Assembly (NCBI GenBank): GCA_021802985.1
Contig: JAJZQW010000008.1
Coordinates: 1-53,840 of the forward strand
DNA from: Acidobacteriota bacterium
GTDB taxonomy: Bacteria > Acidobacteriota > Holophagae > Holophagales > Holophagaceae
DNA: 53,840 nt
Direction of reading: 5' to 3'
The notes under the pieces are model-generated. The model saw nothing but the letters and a program-made list of their open reading frames with translations. It did not search any database and was not told the DNA's origin. Position numbers and translations under genes: made by a program. Positions within the stretch are counted from its first letter, which is position 1. The number at the start of each line of letters is the position of its first letter. Shown here piece after piece: positions 39,701 through 47,484 of the stretch.

Positions 39701-40139
39701 CGCCTTTGCGCAGGTCCAGCTTCTGTTTCTGGAACCAGGTGGGATGGGGCAGCCGCTCGCAGGCCGTCAGGGGCCCGGTGACGAGCACCTGGACCCGGCG
39801 CTCCAGCAGGCCGACCAGGGCCGACAGGCGCTCCCGCAGCACCATGCCGGGCGGGCTGCTCTCGCCCCCGACGTAGGGCGCGAAGCCCGGAAAGTGGGCC
39901 ACCCCGGCCCCCGGCAGCAGGGCCTGGAGGTCCTGGGCCAGGGTGCGGGCCTCGGCCTCGCTGGGGGCATCCACCCACAGGGATTGGAGGCGGCCCTCCC
40001 GCGAGATCCACCGCGCCAGCACCAGGGCCAGCGCCGGCGGCGACGTCCAGCGCAGTTTCGCGCCCGGGGCATCGAGGGCCCCCGCGGGCGCCTCGGCCAG
40101 GCGCAGGAGATCCTTCAGGTCTTGAGGCGAAACAGTCAT
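36708..40139 (-). CDS. mfd: Transcription-repair coupling factor
   Basis: RecG-like helicase motifs ([59 protein letters not shown]) plus CarD-like [17 protein letters not shown]. Confidence 0.96.
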   Translation of the reverse strand: [1143 protein letters not shown]

Positions 40140-40203
40140 GGACCATCCAGAGTGCCCGATGCCGCGCCGGAGCACGAGGGGCGATTGTCGAGAGACGGGC
40201 CAG

Positions 40204-40908
40204 TCAGAGCTCCCGCACGGCCCAGTCCCGGGGCATGAGGACGCGGTCCCACCAGACGCCCTTGTCGCTGCGCTTGCCCACGGCCAGGAACATGTTCACC
40301 TCGGCGCCCCGGGGCAGGCCGAGCAGGGCCTTGGCGCGCCAGGGATCGAAGCCTTCCATGGGGCAGCTGTCGTAGCCCTCGGCCCGGAGCGCCAACATGA
40401 AAGTGGCGGCGGCCAGGGCCGTGCTCTTGTGGGCCATGACGCGGATATCCGCACGGGACATGAAGTTCGGCGTGGGCCGGAAGAGCGAGAGCAGGCGGCT
40501 GAAGCCGCGCTTGAGCGGACCCAGGAGGCCGAAGGGGCCCGTGGTGTAGACCACCGGGACGATCTTCCGGTAGTAGGCCGCCTGGCTCCTGCGCATCGGC
40601 CCCCGGGATTCGAAGACCCGCAGGATCTCGTTGCGGTTGCGCCGCCAGGTATCCCGGTGCGTGACGACGGCGATGAGCAGGGGCGCCGTCTTGGCCGGCA
40701 GCTGGTCCAGGCAGGCGGCGTTGGCCGCCGCACGGGCCCGGGGGTCGCGAATCACCACGAACTCCCAGGGCTGGAGGTTGCTGGAGCTGGGGGCCAGCCG
40801 CGCCGCATCGATGCAGCGTTCCAGCACCTCCCCGGGGACCGGATCGGGCAGGAAGTCCCGCACCGTGCGCCGCGTTTCCACGGCCTCATAGAAGCCAGCC
40901 TCAGGCAT
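40204..40908 (-). CDS. Nitroreductase-family protein
   Basis: ETRRTVRDFLPDPVPGEVLERCIDAARLAPSSSNLQPWEFVVI. Confidence 0.9.
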   Translation of the reverse strand: MPEAGFYEAVETRRTVRDFLPDPVPGEVLERCIDAARLAPSSSNLQPWEFVVIRDPRARAAANAACLDQLPAKTAPLLIAVVTHRDTWRRNRNEILRVFESRGPMRRSQAAYYRKIVPVVYTTGPFGLLGPLKRGFSRLLSLFRPTPNFMSRADIRVMAHKSTALAAATFMLALRAEGYDSCPMEGFDPWRAKALLGLPRGAEVNMFLAVGKRSDKGVWWDRVLMPRDWAVREL

Positions 40909-41020
40909 TGGGTGCCTCCTCCACAGGAACGACAACGGGGGCCGATGACTGCGGGGCCGCAGAGGGCTGGGCGAGCGCCGGGGCGGGCGCCTGAATCGCA
41001 AGGGGTGCGAACGGAATCAT
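40901..41020 (-). CDS. Small ORF (39 aa) between tetR and nitroreductase
   Basis: MIPFAPLAIQAPAPALAQPSAAPQSSAPVVVPVEEAPNA; ATG 2 nt after the tetR stop; stop overlaps the nitroreductase start. Confidence 0.4.
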   Translation of the reverse strand: MIPFAPLAIQAPAPALAQPSAAPQSSAPVVVPVEEAPNA

Positions 41021-41022
41021 GG

Positions 41023-41703
41023 TCAGGGCCTCGGCTGCGGGAAGGCCTCGGGGACGCCGAGTCCCCGCAGGCTGAAGTCGATGAAGTGCTGGGTCAGGAC
41101 CTCAAGGTCCTTCGGGAAGTCCGGATCGCCGGTGATGAGTCGGATGAACTCCAGGGAGTTCCGGAAGTGGAGGATCTGCCCCTGGATGCTGAGGGTGGCG
41201 CGGAGCCGGGCATCCCCATCGAGGTCCGGGCAGAGGATCTGGAGCAGGGCCAGGACCCGCTCCATGTAGGGCCGGGCGAATTCCACCAGGACCGGCGCGG
41301 AGACGGGATGCGGCATCTGGATCTCGCGGCCGATGAGGGCCATGGCCGCGGCGTCCACCTCGCTGTCCGCCGGGCAGGACATGAGATCCGCCACGAAGGC
41401 CCGGATGTAGTCCTTCAGTCCCTGGATGGCCGCTGGTCTCGCGCCGGGGGCATCCGGTTCGGGGGGCGGAGGCAGGAGCACCACCTGGGAGTGTTTCCGT
41501 TGGTGGATGAACCGGAGGGCCTCGCGGTAGAGGCCTTCCTTGCCCCCGAAGTGGTAGGTCACCAGGGCCGAATTGGCCTTGGCCCGCTGGGCGATCTCCC
41601 GGATCCCGGCCCCGTCGTAGCCCTTCTCCGCGAAGATCAGGATGGCGGCCTCGAGCAGGCGGTGGCGGGTGTCCTGGGTGGCATCGGCGGGCTGGGCGTT
41701 CAT
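41023..41703 (-). CDS. TetR-family transcriptional regulator
   Basis: RHRLLEAAILIFAEKGYDGAGIREIAQRAKANSALVTYHFGGKEGLYREAL HTH. Confidence 0.9.
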   Translation of the reverse strand: MNAQPADATQDTRHRLLEAAILIFAEKGYDGAGIREIAQRAKANSALVTYHFGGKEGLYREALRFIHQRKHSQVVLLPPPPEPDAPGARPAAIQGLKDYIRAFVADLMSCPADSEVDAAAMALIGREIQMPHPVSAPVLVEFARPYMERVLALLQILCPDLDGDARLRATLSIQGQILHFRNSLEFIRLITGDPDFPKDLEVLTQHFIDFSLRGLGVPEAFPQPRP

Positions 41704-41713
41704 GGGCGGATCC

Positions 41714-41757
41714 CTCAATCAAACGATTGAGCCATATTAATCAATCGTTTGATTGAG
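41714..41757. promoter_or_regulatory. Double palindromic operator upstream of tetR
   Basis: TCAATCAAACGATTGA and TCAATCGTTTGATTGA within a perfect 17-bp inverted repeat; 10-bp AT-rich spacer. Confidence 0.75.
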
Positions 41758-41849
41758 TCAAATTCAAAGTTTCATCTCCGGAATTCATGAAAGACGACTT
41801 TATGGTCGTAATTAAAATTCTATTTTCGGAATGCCGATTCGGGGGCTCC

Positions 41850-42011
41850 ATGGTCGAATCGCGGAAGGACCGGGAAAGGGAGTTGCGGCGGGTGATGCTG
41901 CTGGAGGCCGCCAGCCGGGTCTTCGGGCGGAAGCCCTTCAGCGAAGCCACCATGCAGGAGGTGGCCGCGGACTTCTGGCCCGAATTCCGCCCGGACGACG
42001 CCGAATCGTGA
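41850..42011 (+). pseudogene. Truncated TetR-like HTH remnant
   Basis: MVESRKDRERELRRVMLLEAASRVFGRKPFSEATMQEVAADFWPEFRPDDAES*: TetR N-terminus without recognition helix and ligand domain. Confidence 0.6.
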
Positions 42012-42036
42012 TAGGAAAGAAAGCGAGGGTTCGTCC

Positions 42037-42381
42037 ATGCTCTTCCTGGTCTTCTACTTCATCCTCTGCGCCATCCTGATCTTCCAGGGCCTGCACCTGG
42101 CCTCGGAGGTCAAGTCGCCCTTGGGCACCCTGCCCGAGGAAGTGGCCCAGGCCCCCCAACCCAGCCGTGCCTGGGGAGGGCTCCTCATGGCCTTCGGCGC
42201 CTTCAGCACCCTCGTGGGCCTCTACGGGTTCCTCTCCCCGTCCGCCGCCGCCGCGCGGCACGTCCTGTTCCTGCTGGGCTGGATCTTCCTGGGCCTCTTC
42301 AGCCTGTGGGTCATCTTCCTGGGCCGTCAGCCCGAATTCATCGGCAAGCCCACCGTGACGGACGGCCACGGGCATCACTGA
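42037..42381 (+). CDS. Small membrane protein, unknown function
   Basis: 114 aa with several hydrophobic segments (LFLVFYFILCAILIFQGL, LLMAFGAFSTLVGLYGFL, HVLFLLGWIFLGLFSLWVIFL). Confidence 0.7.
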   Translation: MLFLVFYFILCAILIFQGLHLASEVKSPLGTLPEEVAQAPQPSRAWGGLLMAFGAFSTLVGLYGFLSPSAAAARHVLFLLGWIFLGLFSLWVIFLGRQPEFIGKPTVTDGHGHH

Positions 42382-42403
42382 GCCAAGGCCTCCTGCCTAA
42401 CCT

Positions 42404-42451
42404 CCATGAAACAGGCGCCCCGGCCGAATGACCAGGGCGCCTGTTTCATGG
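42404..42451. terminator. Bidirectional terminator-like hairpin overlapping the yidD stop codon
   Basis: Perfect 17-bp arms CCATGAAACAGGCGCCC / GGGCGCCTGTTTCATGG. Confidence 0.78.
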
Positions 42452-42649
42452 GAAATCCTCACCGCCGTTTGGCGGCACGCAGCGACCAATGCGCCGGATG
42501 CCCATGAGGACACCCGGCCATGTCCCGTACTTTTGAACGGCCAGGATCATGTAGTTCGAGCAGGACGGTTCGAACCGACAGGAACCGCGTAACCTCGCCG
42601 AAGCGTGGCGCTGGTAGAAGCGAATCAGGGCGAGGACTACCGATTTCAA
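42446..42649 (-). CDS. yidD: Membrane protein insertion efficiency factor YidD-like
   Basis: LIRFYQRHASARLRGSCRFEPSCSNYMILAVQKYGTWPGVLMGIRRIGRCVPPNGG; TTG start overlapping the upstream stop. Confidence 0.82.
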   Translation of the reverse strand: MKSVVLALIRFYQRHASARLRGSCRFEPSCSNYMILAVQKYGTWPGVLMGIRRIGRCVPPNGGEDFP

Positions 42650-42927
42650 CTCAGTTTCTTGCGGAAGGTGGCCACCGTGCAGTGGCCGAAGGATTCTTTG
42701 GCGCCGAACAAGCCCTGCAGACAGCCGGGGGTGATCCGGTAAGGCACTTCGTCGCAACGAAGGAATTCAAAACCTTGACTACCCCACGACTCCACAAATT
42801 GGGTGAACTGGTCCGCCACCATCATCGGTGTGCCGTTGTTTTTGAACTTCGCTTCAAAATACGAAACAGCATATTCAAAGCCGCCGACCTGGTATTTCCT
42901 GAAACCTGCGAACTGTGATTGAGCCAT
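42646..42927 (-). CDS. Hypothetical protein (DUF4177-like?)
   Basis: MAQSQFAGFRKYQVGGFEYAVSYFEAKFKNNGTPMMVADQFTQFVESWGSQGFEFLRCDEVPYRI; family call is a guess. Confidence 0.6.
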   Translation of the reverse strand: MAQSQFAGFRKYQVGGFEYAVSYFEAKFKNNGTPMMVADQFTQFVESWGSQGFEFLRCDEVPYRITPGCLQGLFGAKESFGHCTVATFRKKLS

Positions 42928-42941
42928 GGGGTCTCCTTGGA

Positions 42942-43319
42942 TTAGGTATTGGGGGTTGTCCTGAGCCATTTGGTCAGGGTGGAATCAAAACAGGCAACGC
43001 AGAGCGTTGCGGTAAAGGGCACGAGCTGTTCCAACTTCTGCAGCATCCTGATGTGCTGTTGGGGGGCGATGCCATGGCTGAGCATGATCTCCGTCAAGTC
43101 GTAATGTTCGATGCAGTTCGAGCAGTCCTGACAAATGGAGGCCGTGCAAAGGGCACAGCGGTTCACCCCTCTTCGCCCACACGCACAGACCAGGGCATCC
43201 TCCACGTGCTGTGGATTCTTGAAGGTCGCACCGCAGTACCTGCACGTTTCCACCAGGACGGATTGGATTGAGGAGGCAATGGGAGCGCCACATTGATTGC
43301 AGTTGTTACTTTTCAACAT
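42942..43319 (-). CDS. Cys-rich zinc-ribbon-like protein
   Basis: 13 Cys in ~125 aa: CNQCG, CRYCG, CACG, CALC, CQDCSNC, CVAC. Confidence 0.7.
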   Translation of the reverse strand: MLKSNNCNQCGAPIASSIQSVLVETCRYCGATFKNPQHVEDALVCACGRRGVNRCALCTASICQDCSNCIEHYDLTEIMLSHGIAPQQHIRMLQKLEQLVPFTATLCVACFDSTLTKWLRTTPNT

Positions 43320-43393
43320 CGAACGAGAACCTTTGGAGTGGATGGGACGGTTCGGTCTAGGGTTCAAACGAACCCACCCTGGACTCAGTGACC

Positions 43394-43822
43394 CTAGGTG
43401 GGCGAAAACAGCCTTGGTAGCCAGACGACCACATCTCGCCAGAAGCGCACGAGTGGCCAAAGTTCGCCTCGGCCGAGGACGGCGAAGAGGACGAAAAGAA
43501 GAGAGAAAAAGGCCAGCAGGTCATGGAGGGCCGTTCGCATTAAGAGGGCCCTGTCTTCCCAATGACGCACGACGAGATCCAGGTTGCCCACCAGGGGTTT
43601 TCGATATCCGCCGCTACGAATGCTCCGCTCCTCATCGGTGACGCGGACATAGAGCAAGCCAACCAGGCCTGGGACCCGTTTAGCCAAGGGCAGGATGAGG
43701 CTCAGCGTGCTGAGAAGGCCTGCCGTGATGAGGAGTGGGGAACCATTCGGGGCGCTCCCCCGGTAGGCGGCTAATCCTGCACCCACCAGGAGGTAGAAAA
43801 AAAGGATAAGTGTGACCATCAT
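43394..43822 (-). CDS. Small multi-TM membrane protein
   Basis: MMVTLILFFYLLVGAGLAAYRG ... LLITAGLLSTLSLILPLAKRVPGLVGLLYV ... LHDLLAFFSLLFVLFAVLG. Confidence 0.65.
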   Translation of the reverse strand: MMVTLILFFYLLVGAGLAAYRGSAPNGSPLLITAGLLSTLSLILPLAKRVPGLVGLLYVRVTDEERSIRSGGYRKPLVGNLDLVVRHWEDRALLMRTALHDLLAFFSLLFVLFAVLGRGELWPLVRFWRDVVVWLPRLFSPT

Positions 43823-43965
43823 TCCTTCCACCGTTCCGGGCGATACATTCATCGTCCAATTGAATTACTTCACCGAGGAAAGAGTCGGGGAGTGGGTTGC
43901 AGGGGAAAGGAGCGCGCGAGGGAATCAGGCCTCCCACTGGTTCAAGTGCCGCCGGTCTCCGCTTC

Positions 43966-44733
43966 TCAATCAACGCCAAAGTCGTACAATTCCGAATCCC
44001 TAAACCAGATGCCGTATTCCCCTGGTTCCAGGTCCTGCTGGGGCGTGATCTGCCAGAAGCCGCCACTCTGTTCCTTGGCGGTGAACATTACTGTCCAGTC
44101 CTTGTCCGGATTCGTGACGGACTTGCTGGTGAACATGCCGGCTCTTCCCATCTTCACGGAACGGGTCTGGTCCTTCTTGTTCGGCTCGGCCTTGACCAGG
44201 AAGTAGCGCCCCACGGGGCTCTGCTGAGAGCGCACGATGAAAGTGGGCTTGTGATCCTTGGTCCGGACATCGGCTCTCAATCCCGGGTAGTCCATGAAGG
44301 AGAGCACCGTGACGTAGGCCCAGGTCTGGCTCGGGCTTCCAGCGATGGACCTGAGGTCGAACTCGCCGTCCTTCGCCACCAGCCGCGCCGTGGGCCCACC
44401 GGAAGTCGTGACCACAGCGCCCCCGTAGGGACCCATCACCATGCTGGAAGACGAAGCCTCGGCAGCAGTGGCCGTCGAGCGCTTCAGCATTGCGGTGATC
44501 ACGGCCTTGCTTACCCCCTGGGATTTCAGGCTCGTGAGGTCACCCGTCTCCAACTTGAAGTCGACGTACTTCGCCTGGTTGATCTTGGCGACGACCACAT
44601 CGTCACCCAGGTCGAGTTTGCAGAGCTTGACCACCTCCTGATTGGTGAGGGGGGCGTCCTTGATGGGTGCCTGGGCCATGCAAGTCATAGAAGCAAGAAG
44701 GGAGAACGCGATGATCGAATTTTTAACACACAT
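43966..44733 (-). CDS. Secreted hypothetical protein
   Basis: Signal peptide; LTNQEVVKLCKLDLGDDVVVAKINQAK...LTSLKSQGVSKAVITAML, a motif common in secreted bacterial proteins. Confidence 0.68.
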   Translation of the reverse strand: MCVKNSIIAFSLLASMTCMAQAPIKDAPLTNQEVVKLCKLDLGDDVVVAKINQAKYVDFKLETGDLTSLKSQGVSKAVITAMLKRSTATAAEASSSSMVMGPYGGAVVTTSGGPTARLVAKDGEFDLRSIAGSPSQTWAYVTVLSFMDYPGLRADVRTKDHKPTFIVRSQQSPVGRYFLVKAEPNKKDQTRSVKMGRAGMFTSKSVTNPDKDWTVMFTAKEQSGGFWQITPQQDLEPGEYGIWFRDSELYDFGVD

Positions 44734-44788
44734 GAAATTATCTCCTATTTTAATCGTTATTAAAACATGATTATCATTTATAGATGCA

Positions 44789-46384
44789 TCAATTACCTGT
44801 AATATTAATTCCATTAATGTTTGCTGACACAAGAGATATAGTTTGAATGGTCACATATCCAGTTGAATCCACTATATTATCTGTTTGTTTGACCGCAAGG
44901 CCATTGCCAATGGCCCACCAGGCATTTTGGGTGTAAATTGAGCCATTTTGTGACGATATAACATACTCAAAATGGCATGTTGAAAAAGTACCCGCAGGCA
45001 CAGTCACTGTCTCCCTCCCCATATACCGCGTTACCACGGTCTGACTACTTCCAGGAATGCCATTTAGGTATCCTGTATAAGTCTGAGTAAATGTTTGCCC
45101 CGGCAGCAGGTCGAAGTTGAAAATTCGAGGAGGATCGAATGTAATTTGAGTATTTAAGGCCGAGGATCCATGATGAAGGATACTTGATCCAACGCCGATG
45201 CTCATATAGTTTATGTATTCATAATTTCCCGTAGATAGTTGGCTTAAGCCAAAAATCTGAATGGCTGTTCTCCCATTGAAAGTTACTGTTCCACCCGTTG
45301 TATCTATCAATGTGGTATCATAAAACTGATCAGGAGTTGCGGCATTTACAGTTCGAAGCGTACGGGTCACCTGATAACCTTCTTTAAATTGATCCGCACA
45401 AAAAGCAGCGGATCCAGACTCTCCTGTTCCGGGTGAGGTTATTGAACCGATGAAGTTTAAGCCAATGATATCGGCACCATTCACGGTGACCGCCTGATTG
45501 AGCGGACTGAAGGCATAACCAGTCTTGCTGGGTGTCAGGACATAGCTGCCATTGGCCAGGCCGGGAATCACGTAATTCCCGTTGGCATCCGTGGCACACG
45601 AGCCCGCGGTAGTCCCCATAAACGTCACTGTTACTGACGAAAGGCCAACATTGGATGAGTCAACGACCTTTCCGAGAATGGAATAAGTGCCACCCCCTGT
45701 TACCGTCAGCACGGCCACAGAGCTTATGGCCATCCCCTGATCATTGATGGCCAAGGCCCGGAACTGGGCGCCGTTGTCGGCGGCCTGGGCCGACACCAAA
45801 GTGTATGTGGCTGATGTGGCGCCCGTGATCGAGGTCCAGGTGGTGCCGTTATCGTTGCGCTCCCACTGGTAGGTGGGGAAGGGACTGCCGCTGGCGGCGG
45901 CGGTGAAGCTGGCATCCACCCCCGCTGATACAGTCAGGGACTGCGGTTGCTGCGTGAAGGTGGGTATCGTCGGGGTTGTCGTTGGCGTCACCGCAAGCAT
46001 TGCCACCCCACTGGTTGCCGAGCCCGCACTGTTGCTGGCAATAACCCGGAACTGGGCGCCGTTATCCGTGGTCTGGACCATGAATGTGTAACTCGCCTGA
46101 GTCGCACCGCTGATGGCTGTCCAGTTCGTTCCGTCTGGACTGTGCTCCCATTGATAGGTGGGTGAGGGATTGCCGCTGGCCATGGCCAAGAAGGTCGCGT
46201 TCTGGCCTTCCGTCACAACTTGGTTGGCAGGTTGGAGGGTGAAGGCTGGCGAGACGGCCCCCGGAGTGGAGGGGCCAGCATTGCTTCCGCCGCCACCGCC
46301 CCCGCAGGCCATGGTCAGGCACAGCGCCAGGGAGGCCCCTGCGGCTAACAAGGATTTCCAGATGGAGGGAGGGTGATTGCCCAT
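44789..46384 (-). CDS. Lipoprotein with Ig-like and carboxypeptidase-regulatory-like domains
   Basis: Lipobox LCLTMACGGGGG; two YQWE..D/GT.W..I.GAT..[ST]YT repeats; YSILGKVVDSSNVGLSSVTVTFMGTTAGSCATDANGNYVIPGLANGSYVLTPSKTGYAFSP. Confidence 0.82.
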   Translation of the reverse strand: MGNHPPSIWKSLLAAGASLALCLTMACGGGGGGSNAGPSTPGAVSPAFTLQPANQVVTEGQNATFLAMASGNPSPTYQWEHSPDGTNWTAISGATQASYTFMVQTTDNGAQFRVIASNSAGSATSGVAMLAVTPTTTPTIPTFTQQPQSLTVSAGVDASFTAAASGSPFPTYQWERNDNGTTWTSITGATSATYTLVSAQAADNGAQFRALAINDQGMAISSVAVLTVTGGGTYSILGKVVDSSNVGLSSVTVTFMGTTAGSCATDANGNYVIPGLANGSYVLTPSKTGYAFSPLNQAVTVNGADIIGLNFIGSITSPGTGESGSAAFCADQFKEGYQVTRTLRTVNAATPDQFYDTTLIDTTGGTVTFNGRTAIQIFGLSQLSTGNYEYINYMSIGVGSSILHHGSSALNTQITFDPPRIFNFDLLPGQTFTQTYTGYLNGIPGSSQTVVTRYMGRETVTVPAGTFSTCHFEYVISSQNGSIYTQNAWWAIGNGLAVKQTDNIVDSTGYVTIQTISLVSANINGINITGN

Positions 46385-46506
46385 GGGGACCTCTGAAGGG
46401 GATCGGGCATCACATTAGCATTTTTTTAATATTTCAACCATGAAATATGAAACCGACGCCTTGTGGGCACAAGGCACCCTACTCCTTCCTTTTTTGCAGC
46501 GGTCCT

Positions 46507-46965
46507 TCAGTCCACCACGATCCAGACGGAGCGCCCTTCCTTGAGGGCTTTCATCAGGAAACCCATGGCTTCCATGGGTTCGAGCCGCTGCTCGGACTGG
46601 AGGCGGACATCCATGGCCAGGGCGCTGCCGGGACCCGCATCCGGGAGGCCCATGGGACCCTGCTTCGGCGTGCCTTGAGATGAAATAGGGGGCGAAATAG
46701 GTGCCTCGCCCACCTCCAGCCCTTCGCCGGTCTCCAGCGCCTGGGCCGTGATTCCGAAGAAGGCGGCCACGCCGCCCAGGGCAGGTCCAGATGGCTTGGC
46801 GCGATCCCTTTCCCACAGGGACACGGTCGCCTGATCGCTGTTGAGGGCCATGCCCAGTTCCACCTGGGTCAGTCCCCTCTGGACGCGCAGCATCTTGATC
46901 CGCTCGCCAAGGGTACGGGGGGTGCCCGATGCGCTTTGGGAATCGTAGGGTCCTCGAACGGCCAT
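46507..46965 (-). CDS. XRE-family HTH regulator
   Basis: LGERIKMLRVQRGLTQVELGMALNSDQATVSLWERDRAKPSGPALGGVAAFFGI. Confidence 0.82.
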   Translation of the reverse strand: MAVRGPYDSQSASGTPRTLGERIKMLRVQRGLTQVELGMALNSDQATVSLWERDRAKPSGPALGGVAAFFGITAQALETGEGLEVGEAPISPPISSQGTPKQGPMGLPDAGPGSALAMDVRLQSEQRLEPMEAMGFLMKALKEGRSVWIVVD

Positions 46966-47031
46966 GGCATCAGCGTGCCCCAGGCCCCTCGAGATGGGAA
47001 CTCGGAAATCGGGGGCAAGGCGTGTTGGCGT

Positions 47032-47484
47032 TCAACCGGCCGGGGGGATCGGGGTGCTGAATCCAATCGTGCTGGCAGCCCGCAGCAGGCGGTGATCGCA
47101 CCCGATGAAGGCGACGGGAGTGGGGCGCAGCTCGTCGCGCAGGATCCGGGCAGCTCCGAGGTGCAAGGCGTCCAGGGTGCGCAAGCCCGGCTGGAGCGTG
47201 GCCACGCGTTCCGCTGAAAGGAAGACCTCTTCCGACATCTCCACGACCTGGATCTGGGTCTCCCAGTAGAGGTCCACCGCATCCATCGTGCTGGCGTGGT
47301 CCTCTGTCGTGAGACGGCCCTCACGCCGCAAACGCTCCAGGGAGACGCGAGCTTCCGTCAGCACCAGGCGCAGGGCATGGAGTTCGGTGGGTTCCTGCAC
47401 AGCCTGTGATACCTGCCCGGATTCAGGCTCATCCAGGAAGAGGCGCAGGAAGGCGGATGTGTCGAGGTAGGCAACTCCGCTCAC
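47032..47484 (-). CDS. PIN-domain toxin, VapC-like
   Basis: YLDTSAFLRLF, LTEARVSL, TLDALHLGAA, FIGCDHRLLRAA acidic PIN motifs; GTG start overlaps the upstream stop. Confidence 0.85.
   Translation of the reverse strand: MSGVAYLDTSAFLRLFLDEPESGQVSQAVQEPTELHALRLVLTEARVSLERLRREGRLTTEDHASTMDAVDLYWETQIQVVEMSEEVFLSAERVATLQPGLRTLDALHLGAARILRDELRPTPVAFIGCDHRLLRAASTIGFSTPIPPAG

Noticed and set aside
40138-41730. 530-aa plus-strand ORF
   Set aside because: Antisense to the nitroreductase and tetR genes; H/G/E/R-rich shadow frame.
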